Part shown: positions 41,346 through 50,393 of the stretch, in pieces
Layout: each line of letters begins with the position of its first letter
How positions within the stretch are numbered: position 1 is the first letter of the stretch
Source: Streptomyces uncialis
GTDB lineage: Bacteria; Actinomycetota; Actinomycetes; Streptomycetales; Streptomycetaceae
NCBI RefSeq assembly: GCF_036250755.1
Contig: NZ_CP109583.1
Span: 5,022,001 to 5,086,000 of the forward strand
Direction: 5' to 3'
DNA: 64,000 bases
Notes under the pieces: model-generated
Database searches by the model: none
Told to the model about the DNA's origin: nothing
What the model saw: the letters and a program-made list of their open reading frames with translations, nothing else
Translations under genes and position numbers: made by a program

Positions 41346-42341
41346 TCAGAACGTCCCGAGCTTGATGATCGACAGCAGCGCCGCCAGCTGGATCGCCGAC
41401 GCGCCCAGTGCCTTCGGCCACGGCAGGTCGTGCGACTTGTTCACCATCACCGTGAACAGGGCGCCCGCCGCGATCCAGGTGATCCAGCCGAGGATCTGCA
41501 CGAACGGCTTGTCGCCGCCGGCGAACATGGCCACGATCAGCCGGGGTGTGTCCGTGAGGGCCATGATCAGCATGGACAGACCGACCGTCGGCTGCCAGGC
41601 CCCGTCCCCGCCGAGCTGACGCGCCAGCGTGTGGGTGACCACACCGAGCACGAACGCGCCGAACACCATCACGACACCGGTCAGCAGGACGTACGGCACG
41701 GCCGACGACAGCGTCGAGCTGATCGCGTCCTCACGCGCCCCGTCGAAGCCGAAGATCGCCAGCAGGCCGTAGAGGAACGTCACGACCAGCGCCGTGCCCC
41801 AGACCGAGTAGTCCCGCATCCGCAGGAAGGTCGCTCCGGGGCGGACGACGATGCCCTTGAGGAGTTCCTTCCAGTGCAGCGGAGGGCCGGCGGGCGGCGC
41901 GGCGGGCTGGCCCGCGTGGTACGTCCCGCCCTGGTTGTAGGGGTCCTCGCCGACGGTGAACGCCTGCGTGTGGCCGGGGTTGTTGGCCGCGTAGGGGTCG
42001 TGGGCGCACTGCTGGGGGTGGTGCTGCCCGTCGCCGAAGTACTCCGGCTCCCCGTGCCGACCCGGCCCCTGCCCCTGGCCGGGTCCCTGGCCCTGTCTCT
42101 GTCCGGGTCCCCTGCCCTGTCCCGGGGCGGGGCCCTGCGGCCAGCCGCCGCTCTGGCCGTAGCCACCGCCCTGGCCGCCGTACTGCTGCGGCTGCCCGTA
42201 CGGCGGTCGGCCTTGGGCAGGGGAGGGTGGCGGCCCGCCGTACGGGGCCTGCTGACCGTACGGCTGCTGCTGCGGGGGTTGTTGGGGTCGCGCCTGCGGT
42301 GTGCGGTTGTCCCGGCCGCGTCCGATCCTGAATCCAGCCAC
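41346..42341 (-). CDS. Yip1-domain membrane protein with Gln/Gly/Pro-rich N-terminus
   Basis: 331 residues. The first 150 are low-complexity (QQPYGQQAPYGGPP and similar), typical of Streptomyces membrane proteins. The Yip1-like domain follows, opening with LLKGIVVRPGATFLRM, then five hydrophobic segments (VWGTALVVTFLYGLLAIFGF, LLTGVVMVFGAFVLGVVTHT, TVGLSMLIMALTDTPRL and two more). Bacterial Yip1 proteins have no known function. GTG 42341 (MAGFRIGRGRDN) is chosen because the longer frame adds an Arg/Pro leader without a ribosome site and this N-terminus is typical of the family. Confidence 0.8.
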   Translation of the reverse strand: MAGFRIGRGRDNRTPQARPQQPPQQQPYGQQAPYGGPPPSPAQGRPPYGQPQQYGGQGGGYGQSGGWPQGPAPGQGRGPGQRQGQGPGQGQGPGRHGEPEYFGDGQHHPQQCAHDPYAANNPGHTQAFTVGEDPYNQGGTYHAGQPAAPPAGPPLHWKELLKGIVVRPGATFLRMRDYSVWGTALVVTFLYGLLAIFGFDGAREDAISSTLSSAVPYVLLTGVVMVFGAFVLGVVTHTLARQLGGDGAWQPTVGLSMLIMALTDTPRLIVAMFAGGDKPFVQILGWITWIAAGALFTVMVNKSHDLPWPKALGASAIQLAALLSIIKLGTF

Positions 42342-42522
42342 GTCATCGAACGTACCTGGTCCGGCGGAGCGGTGGGCTGGGGGCGGGGGTGGGGGACGGG
42401 GTTTGCGGCCGAGCTGTGACATCCCCTAGGGGACCCCCGACGGGTCGCCTTCGCCCGCGCTTCTGGGCGCTTCGGGGTCTGTCCGGCGGGGCGTACTTGT
42501 CCCGGTGCCCGTCGTTCGTGGG

Positions 42523-42945
42523 TGCGCAGTTCCCCGCGGGTCGCCTTCGCTCGCGCTTCCGAGGTCCCCTGTGCTGGGCGTACTTCGTTCCTGTGCCGTC
42601 GCTCGTGGGTTTCGCGCAGTTCCCCGCGCCCCTGGATGCTGCCCCTTCGGGATTGTTCGTCGTGTGCGGGACCGTCCTCGTCTTCGCGCAGTTCCCCGCG
42701 CCCCTTCGGGGGCGCCCCCTGAGGTTGTTCTTCACCCTCCTCCTCTCGCAGTCGCATGGCTGCGTAAGGGGGTGGGCGGGAATCTCTGCCCGCAGACTCC
42801 GACGCCACCAGTACATCCACTGGACGTCGTACCGAGCGCGTTGGAGCGAGGACGGAGAATCCCGACCGGCACCGACCCGAAGAACCGGCCGGACGCGCCC
42901 CAAAGGGGCGCGGGGAACTGCGCACCCACCGAGCGACCCGCACGG
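42523..42945. repeat. Composite intergenic repeat, copy 3, with short GC repeats on both strands
   Basis: Short word GCGCAGTTCCCCGCGCCCCT at 42617 and 42687 on the plus strand, a partial copy at 42523, and its reverse at 42902-42925. The long core (42768-42870) is the reverse complement of 71-175 and 22621-22724. No gene is supported between 42342 and 43064. Confidence 0.8.
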
Positions 42946-42996
42946 GACAAGTGCGCCCACCCGGACAGACCTCAAAAGCGCAAGCGAAGGCGAAAA

Positions 42997-43036
42997 GCAG
43001 GCCGGCTCCGCCGGAGGGGGTGCGGGGCCGGCCTGC
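42997..43036 (-). terminator. Hairpin terminator after the FG-GAP gene
   Basis: GCAGGCCGGC (42997-43006) pairs perfectly with GCCGGCCTGC (43027-43036), 29 bases past the stop of the minus-strand gene. Confidence 0.75.
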
Positions 43037-43064
43037 GTACCGGGGTGGGGGACCGTGGCGGGAC

Positions 43065-44684
43065 CTACTCGTCGATGACCGAACCGAACCGGGCCGCGTC
43101 GAACTTCCCGGCGGCGGCACCAGCGTCAGCGTCGAGCCCGAACGTCCAGGCCCCCGCCCCGCTCACCCCGCCGGGCCCCGCGGGCAGCGCCCACACCACG
43201 CCCCGGCGCCCGTCCTCCCCGGGTGCCGAGACCAGCAACGCGTACCGGCCCCGCGGGTCGGGCCCCGTGAACCGGACCTGTGCCCCCCACGCGTCCCCCG
43301 GCTCCGCCTTGCCGGGAATCCACCGGGAGTCCTGGTTCCAGTGCGCGACCCCGCGCGCGGAGAGCCCGGACGCCGTACCCCTGAGCACCCACACCGCCCC
43401 CGCGTCGGCGGCGCGGCCCACGTCCTCGCCGGGTGCGCCGATCACGACATCGGCGTACCCGTCGCCGTCCGCGTCCGCGACGGAGAGGTCGCCGCCGAAG
43501 GCGTCACCGCGTTCGGCGGTGCCCGGGAGCCCGGGGGAGTCCTGGGTCCACCACTGAGGTGTGGCCGCGGGCCCGTCGGGACCGCCGTAGCGGACGCCGA
43601 CCAGCCCCCCGGTCAGGGTCTCGCCGCCGTCGTCGGGGGACGCGGGCTCACCGGTGACGAGGTCGTCGTACCCGTCGCCGTCGATGTCCCCGGACGCGGC
43701 GACGGGCCCGCCCCGCGACTCCCGCGCGTACCCCGGGCCCCGGTCGCCGCCGGGGAAGTACGCGGACCAGCCGTGACCGGGTTCGGCGCCGGTGGTGACC
43801 CCGGAGACGACGAGGTCCGCGAGCCCGTCGCGGTTGTGGTCGCCGGTCGTGAGGGTCCGCGGCAGCACGGCACGCGCGCCGGCGGGCCGGGACAGCGGCT
43901 GCCGGGTGAGGGTCCGGGGCGTGACGGTCCGGGGCGTGACGGTGGACCCGGCACCCGCGGCCTGACCGGCACCCGCGGCCTGACCGGCACCCGCCTCGGC
44001 CGCGCGCGGGACGATACCGCCCGGCTGGTCGCCGCCGGGCTGTCCCGGGCCGGGTCCGGGACCGGGGAGCTCCCCCGGCGCGAATTCGAGGAGCTCCAGG
44101 CCGTCGCGGTCGGCCACGACGAGCAGATCACCGGGGTTCGCCGCGCTGAAACGGGCGGCGGCGAGCACCGCGCCGAAGCGGTCCCCACCAGTGGGACGCG
44201 GTGCCTGGAGCCAGCCGACGGACCCCGCGAGACCCGTCGGGGTGCCCCACAGCACGGTCGCCCCGCCCGCGTCGCGCGCGCCGCCCAGATCCTCGCCGGG
44301 GACGCCGACGATCAGGTCGTCGTACCCGTCGCTGTCGAGGTCACCGGTGGCGAGGGCCGCGCCGAACCGGTCGCCCGCCTCGGGTGCCCCGGGAACGCGG
44401 GGGGTGGCCTGGCTGAGCCGGCTGACGCGCTGGACGCCGACCCCGTCGGCGGTGCCGTACCGCACGCTCACCCGGCCCGCGCCGCTCGCCCCGGCCACGG
44501 TCGCGTCGGGCGCGGCGATCACGACGTCCTCGAACCCGTCGCCGTCGAAGTCGCTGTTGCGGTCGTTCGCGTACGTACCGCCGGGGGTCCCGGCGAGCGC
44601 GGGGTGCGCGGTGGCGAGGGTGACGGCCGCCCCGGACGCGAGGAGGAACGCGGCCAGGGCGGCGGCCGATCGGTTGTTGCGCAC
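43065..44684 (-). CDS. Secreted FG-GAP (integrin-like beta-propeller) repeat protein
   Basis: 539 residues. Signal peptide ends near AHPALAG (about residue 29). Then at least six FG-GAP units with calcium-binding D-x-D-x-D-G loops: DFDGDGFEDVVIAAP, DLDSDGYDDLIVGVPG, DHNRDGLADLVVSG, DIDGDGYDDLVTGEP, DADGDGYADVVIGAPG. The centre has a Gly/Pro/Ala-rich insert partly built of GAGQAA repeats. Such propellers bind ligands or glycans outside the cell. GTG 44684 is chosen because CAGGAG lies 6 bases before it; the longer frame adds an Arg-rich leader. Single gene with its own terminator. Confidence 0.85.
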   Translation of the reverse strand: MRNNRSAAALAAFLLASGAAVTLATAHPALAGTPGGTYANDRNSDFDGDGFEDVVIAAPDATVAGASGAGRVSVRYGTADGVGVQRVSRLSQATPRVPGAPEAGDRFGAALATGDLDSDGYDDLIVGVPGEDLGGARDAGGATVLWGTPTGLAGSVGWLQAPRPTGGDRFGAVLAAARFSAANPGDLLVVADRDGLELLEFAPGELPGPGPGPGQPGGDQPGGIVPRAAEAGAGQAAGAGQAAGAGSTVTPRTVTPRTLTRQPLSRPAGARAVLPRTLTTGDHNRDGLADLVVSGVTTGAEPGHGWSAYFPGGDRGPGYARESRGGPVAASGDIDGDGYDDLVTGEPASPDDGGETLTGGLVGVRYGGPDGPAATPQWWTQDSPGLPGTAERGDAFGGDLSVADADGDGYADVVIGAPGEDVGRAADAGAVWVLRGTASGLSARGVAHWNQDSRWIPGKAEPGDAWGAQVRFTGPDPRGRYALLVSAPGEDGRRGVVWALPAGPGGVSGAGAWTFGLDADAGAAAGKFDAARFGSVIDE

Positions 44685-44938
44685 GTACGGCTCCTGGGTG
44701 GGGAAGGGGGTGGCCGGGCAGGCGCGGGGGCCGCCGGAGAGGGCCCGTACCTGTCCGGCGCATATTCCGACGCCGACCGCCGGGGAACGGTTGCAGCGGA
44801 TTCGCACGCGCGTACGGTTCGTGGCGTACGGACGGTACGTCTCCCGGCAGGGCCCGTCCCGGTGGGTCCGCCTCCGCGTCGTAGGCCGGGTACGTACGTC
44901 CATCAGTACGCCTCCCGCGCCGCCCCCGGGTACGCACG

Positions 44939-44974
44939 AGGCCCGGGTCACCTCAAAGGGGTGGACCCGGGCCT
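44939..44974 (-). terminator. Hairpin terminator
   Basis: AGGCCCGGGTC (44939-44949) pairs with GACCCGGGCCT (44964-44974). It lies downstream of the EtfD-like gene on the minus strand and probably ends that transcript. Confidence 0.6.
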
Positions 44975-45000
44975 TGATCCCGTCTCCGGGGCGTACGACG

Positions 45001-45135
45001 AACCGGCGCGAACCGCGAGCTGCGAGCCATGAGCCGCGAACCGCGAGCCGTAGTCAGGTCGCCGGACCGCGAACCGCGACCGTGAGCCGCAGTCAGGTCG
45101 CCGGACCGCGAACCGCGAACCGCGAACGCGGCCCA
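45001..45135. repeat. Tandem repeats between FG-GAP and EtfD-like genes
   Basis: Units containing GCCGGACCGCGAACCGCGA and GAGCCGCAGTCAGGTC recur several times with small changes. Spacing is irregular and the DNA is not coding. Apart from the hairpin at 44939-44974, the interval 44685-45152 shows nothing else. Confidence 0.75.
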
Positions 45136-45152
45136 GGGTCACCGGACCGCGG

Positions 45153-47462
45153 TCAGGTGGCCGGCTGCGGCTCCGGCTCGTTCTCCGCGGGGGCCGTCCC
45201 GGCCGGAGGCTCGTCGCCGGGGGTGCGCACCGACTCCAGCAGCAGCTGGGCGACGTCCACCACCTGGAGGGACTCCTTCACCTGGGCCCCGCCGGTACCG
45301 CCCTCGCTCGTACCGCTCTCGGCCGCCGCCTTCTTGGCGTTGACGGAGTCGGTGAGCATCACCAGGCAGAACGGGCACGCCGTCGAGACGATGTCGGGGT
45401 TGAGGGACAGCGCCTCGTCCACCCGCTCGTTGTTGATGCGCTTGCCGATCCGCTCCTCCATCCACATCCGCGCGCCGCCCGCGCCGCAGCAGAAGCCGCG
45501 TTCCTTGTGGCGGTGCATCTCCTCGTTCCGCAGGCCCGGCACCTTGGCGATGATCTCGCGCGGCGGTGTGTAGACCTTGTTGTGGCGGCCCAGGTAGCAC
45601 GGGTCGTGGTAGGTGATCAGCCCCTCGACGGGGGTGACCGGGATCAGCCGGCCCTCGTCGATGAGGTGCTGGAGCAGCTGGGTGTGGTGGATGACCTCGT
45701 AGTCGCCGCCGAGCTGCGGGTACTCGTTGGCGATGGTGTTGAAGCAGTGCGGGCAGGTCGAGACGATCTTCTTCGCGGACTTCGGCTTGCGGGTCGTCGC
45801 GTCCTCGTCGTCCTCGCCGAACGCCATGTTCAGCATGGCCACGTTCTCCTGGCCGAGCTGCTGGAACAGCGGCTCGTTGCCGAGGCGGCGGGCGGAGTCG
45901 CCGGTGCACTTCTCGTCGCCGCCCATGATCGCGAACTTCACGCCCGCGATGTGCAGCAGTTCGGCGAACGCCCTGGTGGTCTTCTTCGCCCGGTCCTCCA
46001 AGGCGCCGGCGCAGCCGACCCAGTACAGATAGTCGACCTCGCCGAGGTCTTCGAGGTCCTGGCCGACGACCGGCACCTCGAAGTCGACCTCCTTGGTCCA
46101 CTCCAGGCGCTGCTTCTTCGCCAGCCCCCAGGGGTTGCCCTTCTTCTCCAGGTTCTTGAGCATCGTCCCGGCCTCGGAGGGGAACGCGCTCTCGATCATC
46201 ACCTGGTAGCGGCGCATGTCGACGATGTGGTCGATGTGCTCGATGTCGACCGGGCACTGCTCGACACAGGCGCCGCAGGTGGTGCAGGACCACAGCACGT
46301 CCGGGTCGATGACGCCGTTCTCCTCGGCGGTGCCGATGAGCGGGCGTTCGGCCTCGGCGAGGGCCGCGGCCGGTACGTCCTTCAGCGCCTCGGCGCTCGC
46401 CTTCTCCTCGCCCTCCATCGTCTTGCCGCCGCCCGCGAGCAGATACGGGGCCTTGGCGTGCGCGTGGTCGCGCAGCGACATGATCAGCAGCTTGGGGGAG
46501 AGCGGCTTGCCGGTGTTCCAGGCGGGGCACTGCGACTGGCAGCGTCCGCACTCGGTGCAGGTGGAGAAGTCGAGCAGGCCCTTCCAGGAGAAGTGCTCGA
46601 CCTGGCTGACGCCGAACACGTCGTCGTCGCCCGGGTCCTCGAAGTCGATGACCTTGCCGCCGGAGGTCATCGGCAGCAGTTCACCGAGCGCGGTGCCGCC
46701 GTCGGCGCGCCGCTTGAACCAGATGTTCGGGAAAGCGAGGAACCGGTGCCAGGCGACACCCATGTCGGTACGGAGCGAGACCGTGATCATCCAGATGAAC
46801 GACGTGGAGATCTTGATCATCGCGAAGAGGTACACGAGGTTCTGGAGCGTGCCGACGGAGAGCCCGTCGAAGAGCGCGACCAGCGGGTACGAGACCAGAT
46901 AGGCGGGGGTGTACCCGTCCACGTGGTGCAGCGCGCCCTCCAGCCCGCGCAGCACCAGGATCGCGACACCGATGATCAGGATGACGGCTTCGACGAAGTA
47001 CGCCTGACCCATGTTGGAGCCCGCGAAGCGGGACTTGCGTCCCGGGCGGTCCGGCAGCGAGAGCTGGCGGATCACGATGAGGGTGAGGATGCCGAGGACG
47101 GTCAGGACGCCGATCAGCTCGGTGAAGATCTCGTACGGCGCCCAGGTCCCGATGAGCGGGAGCGTCCAGTCCGCCTGGAAGAGCTGCCCGAGGGCGTGCA
47201 CCAGGGTCAGGACCAGCGCGAAGAAGCCGACCGAGACGAACCAGTGCGCCACGCCGACGACGCCCCACTGGTTCATCCGCGTATGGCCGAGGAACTCCCG
47301 TGCGACCGTGACGGTACGCCCGGCCGGGTCGTCCGTTCGGGTGCCCGCCGGGACATCCTGCCCCAGGCGCACATAGCGGTAGATCTGTGCGATGGCCCGG
47401 ACGAACAGGGCTGCGCCGACCGTGGCGAGCACCAACGACACAATGATCGCGGCGAGTTGCAT
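45153..47462 (-). CDS. Membrane (Fe-S)-binding reductase, EtfD-like
   Basis: 769 residues. The first 270 residues form a membrane domain of about six helices. Then two 4Fe-4S ferredoxin motifs: CTECGRCQSQCP and CTTCGACVEQCPVD, followed by two CCG-type cysteine-rich domains (VGCAGALED, CPHCFNTIANEYP, HDPCYLGRHN, FCCGAGGARMW). This is the architecture of the EtfD-like reductase that links electron-transferring flavoprotein to the quinone pool in fatty-acid oxidation in actinobacteria (mycobacterial Rv0338c homologue). The C-terminus is an acidic Pro-rich tail. GAGGAG precedes ATG 47462 by 6 bases. A short inverted repeat upstream may be its operator. Confidence 0.85.
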   Translation of the reverse strand: MQLAAIIVSLVLATVGAALFVRAIAQIYRYVRLGQDVPAGTRTDDPAGRTVTVAREFLGHTRMNQWGVVGVAHWFVSVGFFALVLTLVHALGQLFQADWTLPLIGTWAPYEIFTELIGVLTVLGILTLIVIRQLSLPDRPGRKSRFAGSNMGQAYFVEAVILIIGVAILVLRGLEGALHHVDGYTPAYLVSYPLVALFDGLSVGTLQNLVYLFAMIKISTSFIWMITVSLRTDMGVAWHRFLAFPNIWFKRRADGGTALGELLPMTSGGKVIDFEDPGDDDVFGVSQVEHFSWKGLLDFSTCTECGRCQSQCPAWNTGKPLSPKLLIMSLRDHAHAKAPYLLAGGGKTMEGEEKASAEALKDVPAAALAEAERPLIGTAEENGVIDPDVLWSCTTCGACVEQCPVDIEHIDHIVDMRRYQVMIESAFPSEAGTMLKNLEKKGNPWGLAKKQRLEWTKEVDFEVPVVGQDLEDLGEVDYLYWVGCAGALEDRAKKTTRAFAELLHIAGVKFAIMGGDEKCTGDSARRLGNEPLFQQLGQENVAMLNMAFGEDDEDATTRKPKSAKKIVSTCPHCFNTIANEYPQLGGDYEVIHHTQLLQHLIDEGRLIPVTPVEGLITYHDPCYLGRHNKVYTPPREIIAKVPGLRNEEMHRHKERGFCCGAGGARMWMEERIGKRINNERVDEALSLNPDIVSTACPFCLVMLTDSVNAKKAAAESGTSEGGTGGAQVKESLQVVDVAQLLLESVRTPGDEPPAGTAPAENEPEPQPAT

Positions 47463-47495
47463 GGAGGCTCCTCGGGCCTGCGAGAACTTGACTAC

Positions 47496-47509
47496 TAAGC
47501 GGTAACTTA
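47496..47509. promoter_or_regulatory. Short inverted repeat upstream of the EtfD-like gene
   Basis: TAAG-CGGTAA-CTTA, 34 bases upstream of the start codon at 47462. The position fits an operator overlapping the promoter. Only the 4-base arms are exact, so this is weak. Confidence 0.35.
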
Positions 47510-47671
47510 TGGGGTTCGTTCGAGGGTACCCAGTTGTTTCGCCGCACTGTAGTCAGCCGGGCGGTGATCTGTGTCGCTGAGGTTCCCCTATCCCACGGCG
47601 GCTTGACGGGGCGTGGGGCGAGGGAGGGAACCGGGAGGGGAACGGGCGGGGAGGGTGGCCCGGGAACGAGA

Positions 47672-47703
47672 ACAGCCCCGCCGGAGAGATCCGGTGGGGC
47701 TGT
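47672..47703 (-). terminator. Hairpin after the tRNA-Phe/Asp/Glu cluster
   Basis: ACAGCCCC (47672-47679) pairs with GGGGCTGT (47696-47703), extended by CCGGA/TCCGG after one mismatch. It sits at the 3' end of the minus-strand tRNA cluster. Confidence 0.65.
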
Positions 47704-47722
47704 GTGCCCTTACGGGCGAAAG

Positions 47723-47796
47723 TGGCTGGGGCCGGGATCGAACCGGCGACCTATCGCTTTTCAGGCGATCGCTCGTACCAACTGAGCTACCCAGCC
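47723..47796 (-). tRNA. tRNA-Phe (anticodon GAA)
   Basis: Minus strand: acceptor GGCTGGG/CCCAGCC, anticodon loop CTGAAAA with GAA, T-arm GCCGGTTCGATCCCGGC. CCA is not encoded. Last of a three-tRNA cluster transcribed on the minus strand (Glu, Asp, Phe). Confidence 0.9.
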
Positions 47797-47819
47797 ACGA
47801 AGTTCACGAAGAACTTCAG

Positions 47820-47894
47820 CGGTCCTGACGGGATTTGAACCCGCGGCCTCCACCTTGACAGGGTGGCGAGCACTCCAAGCTGCTCCACAGGACC
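47820..47894 (-). tRNA. tRNA-Asp (anticodon GTC)
   Basis: Minus strand: acceptor GGTCCTG/CAGGACC, anticodon loop CTGTCAA with GTC, T-arm GCGGGTTCAAATCCCGT. It lies 23 bases from tRNA-Phe. Confidence 0.9.
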
Positions 47895-47926
47895 CGGTGC
47901 GTGTGCCGAAACAGTCTTGCACACTG

Positions 47927-47999
47927 TGCCCCCAACGGGATTCGAACCCGTGCTACCGCCTTGAAAGGGCGGCGTCCTAGGCCGCTAGACGATGAGGGC
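47927..47999 (-). tRNA. tRNA-Glu (anticodon TTC)
   Basis: Minus strand: acceptor GCCCTCA/TGGGGGC with G-T pairs, anticodon loop CTTTCAA with TTC, T-arm CGGGTTCGAATCCCG. First gene of the three-tRNA cluster. Confidence 0.9.
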
Positions 48000-48079
48000 T
48001 ATCGGCCCGCCTGGGCGCTTCTCAGCGCGTCGGGGACGTGAGAAGCATATGGGATGCCGGGAGGTATCGCCAAAACGGT

Positions 48080-49813
48080 TTACGGGACCCGCTCCGGAGG
48101 GGTCGCGCCGGGCCGGTTCTCCTCCGCCAGATGGCGGCTCACCTCGGCCGTGCTGAGGCCCAGACCACCCAGTTCGATCTCGTCCCACGCCTGGAGCCGG
48201 CGGGTGTCCCGGTCCAGGTAGAGGACCGACGCCTCCACCGGGTCCGGCTTCTTCCCCTCGACCGCGCGCAGCCCGCCGCCGCCCGTGGAACCCTCCAGCC
48301 GCATCCGGGTCCCCAGCGGCAGGGTCCGCGTCTCCTGCCGGTGGTAGTGCCCGGCCAGGACCATCGGGACCGTCCCGTCGGTCTCCCGCGCCGCCGCCGG
48401 CTGATGGACCACCGCGATGTCGACCGGGGTACCCGCCGACCGCTGGTCCCGCAGCGTGGACGCGAGCCGGATGCCCGCCATCCGGTTCGCCGCGTCACCG
48501 CCCGCCGGGGTCGACCGGTCGGGCGTGAACGTCGGGTCACCCGTACCGGCGAACCTCACTCCCGCCACGGTGACCGCGCGTCCCTCGTCCAGGACATGGA
48601 CATCGCGCATCCGCTCCAGATAGCGCTGGGTCGTCCGGGAGTCGTGGTTGCCCCGCACCCACACATACGGGGCGCCCAGGTCCTCGATCGGGTCCAGGAA
48701 GCCGTTCTCGGCCGCGCTGCCGTGGTCCATCGTGTCGCCCGTGTCCACGATCACGTCGATCGCGTACTGCTCCACCAGCGAGGCGACGATCTTCCAGCTC
48801 GCCGGGTTCAGATGGATGTCCGACACATGCAGCACCCGCAGGGTGGACGCTTCCGGGCGGTACGCGGGGAGCGTGGACGTCGCGTCGTACAGCTTGGTCA
48901 CATTGGTCACCAGCCGCGCCAACTCCTGCTGGTACACATCGAACTCGCTGACGATGCTGCGCGCGTCCCCGACCACCGAGGGCGCGCTGGTGAGCAGCCC
49001 GGAGAAGCGCGGTTCCAGCACCGCGCCGGGCCGCCAGGTGGCCAGCGCGGTCGCCCCCGAGGTGACCAGCAGCGCCAGCGCGAGCCCGCCCGCCGCCACC
49101 GCGCGGCGCGGCCGCCGGTAGACCACGAGCCCCAGCGTGCCCGCCCCCACCACGACCGCCGCACAGGACCGCACCGCCAGGTCGAGCGTGCCGCGCCCGA
49201 CGTCCCGGGCCACCTCGTCCTGGAGCCCGGATATCCGCTCCGGGTGCTTGACCAGCGCCTGTGAACGCACCGGGTCGAGCTGTTCCACGTCCACGTCCAG
49301 CCGGATCGGCGCGGTGTGGGTGTCCAGCTCCAGCGCGCCCAGCGGGGACACATTGATCTTCGTACCGCCGGACAGCGAGGCCCGCAGGGTCATGCTCGTG
49401 TCCATCGGACCCACCGGCACCCGCACACTCCCCACCACCAGCAGCCCCAGCCACGCCCCCGCCAGCACGACCCCCGCCATCCCCAGCGCCCTGCGGTACG
49501 GGTGCCCCGGGCGCGCCGGCAGCTCCACCGGCCGTACGGGACGGGACCGCCGCGCCCGCGGCCGGAACGCCGTACGGAACGCCTTGCCGAGCCCCGTACC
49601 GAACCCCTTACCGAACCTCGCGCGGAACGCCCTACGGGATGCCGCGGACGACTTCTTCGTACGGGAAGTCGTGCGGGAGGCCGTGCGGGACGTCGTACGG
49701 GGCGAAGTGCGGGCAGGCGTACGGGAGGTGCCGCGGTCCGGGCCGCGGGGCGTGTCGCGGGGCATTGGTCCCGTATGCCCCGGCGGCCGGTCGGCCATGC
49801 GGGGGAGCGTCAT
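48080..49813 (-). CDS. Metallophosphoesterase with N-terminal membrane domain
   Basis: 577 residues from the longest start. A disordered Arg/Thr/Ser-rich leader (about 1-100) is partly encoded by repeated CGTACGGGA and CGTGCGGGA words. One membrane helix (MAGVVLAGAWLGLLVVGSVR) and a beta region follow, then a further helix pair near residue 205-255. The calcineurin-like metal centre is seen as HVSDIHLNPAS, DVIVDTGDTMDHG, WVRGNHDSR and LAGHYHRQET: the DxH, GDxxD, GNHD and GHxH boxes that bind two metals. Substrate unknown; probably acts outside the membrane. ATG 49813, 49798 and 49765 are all possible starts and none has a good ribosome site. Confidence 0.8.
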   Translation of the reverse strand: MTLPRMADRPPGHTGPMPRDTPRGPDRGTSRTPARTSPRTTSRTASRTTSRTKKSSAASRRAFRARFGKGFGTGLGKAFRTAFRPRARRSRPVRPVELPARPGHPYRRALGMAGVVLAGAWLGLLVVGSVRVPVGPMDTSMTLRASLSGGTKINVSPLGALELDTHTAPIRLDVDVEQLDPVRSQALVKHPERISGLQDEVARDVGRGTLDLAVRSCAAVVVGAGTLGLVVYRRPRRAVAAGGLALALLVTSGATALATWRPGAVLEPRFSGLLTSAPSVVGDARSIVSEFDVYQQELARLVTNVTKLYDATSTLPAYRPEASTLRVLHVSDIHLNPASWKIVASLVEQYAIDVIVDTGDTMDHGSAAENGFLDPIEDLGAPYVWVRGNHDSRTTQRYLERMRDVHVLDEGRAVTVAGVRFAGTGDPTFTPDRSTPAGGDAANRMAGIRLASTLRDQRSAGTPVDIAVVHQPAAARETDGTVPMVLAGHYHRQETRTLPLGTRMRLEGSTGGGGLRAVEGKKPDPVEASVLYLDRDTRRLQAWDEIELGGLGLSTAEVSRHLAEENRPGATPPERVP

Positions 49814-49949
49814 GGGGGGCGGTCATGGGACCGGCAGGCAAGGACCGGTCGTGCGGGGGCCGGTGGCGTGGCGACCGGTGGCGTGGGGGCCGGTGGTGCG
49901 GGGAGTGCGCGGGGGCCGGTCTCGCGGGGGACCGGTCGTGCGGGGGCGG

Positions 49950-50300
49950 TCAGCCCCAGCCGAGTTCGTGGAGCCGGTCGTCGTCGATGCCGAAGTGGTG
50001 GGCGATCTCGTGGACCACCGTCACGGCGACCTCGTGGACCACGTCCTCCGTGGTCGCGCAGTACCGCAGGGTCGGCCCCATGTAGATCGAGATCCGGTCC
50101 GGCAGCACCCCCGCGTACCACTCGCCGCGCTCGGTCAGCGGTGTCCCCTCGTAGAGCCCCAGCAGTTCGGGGTCATGGGCGGGTGGCTCGTCCTCCACGA
50201 ACACGGCCACGTTGTCCATGACCCGCGTCAGCTCCGGCGGGATCGTGTCCAGGGCCTCGGCCACCAGCTCTTCGAACGCGTCTCGTGTCATTTCCAGCAC
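49950..50300 (-). CDS. Zincin-like metallopeptidase family protein
   Basis: 116 residues. A small zinc-peptidase fold with HEIAHHFGID (residues about 98-107), matching the HExxHxxGxxD metal site of the zincin-1 (PF06262) family. N-terminal FEELVAEALDTIPPELTRVM and FVEDEPPAHDPELLGLYEGT are typical for the family, which starts with MLEMTR. I chose GTG 50300 to include VLEMTR rather than the inner ATG 50291. Substrates are unknown. It is a single gene; its upstream neighbour on the same strand is the lipoprotein at 50394-50993. Confidence 0.85.
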   Translation of the reverse strand: MLEMTRDAFEELVAEALDTIPPELTRVMDNVAVFVEDEPPAHDPELLGLYEGTPLTERGEWYAGVLPDRISIYMGPTLRYCATTEDVVHEVAVTVVHEIAHHFGIDDDRLHELGWG

Positions 50301-50393
50301 AGCCCCATTGTCCGGGACGCGGCGCGGAACGGGCCTGGGCGCGTCCCCGACGATCCCGGCACCCGTACCCGGCACGTCGGGCACCCGTGGCCG

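Noticed and set aside
42505..45032. Plus-strand frames opposite the FG-GAP gene and across the repeats
   Set aside because: Shadows. The minus-strand frame has the signal peptide, calcium loops and ribosome site.
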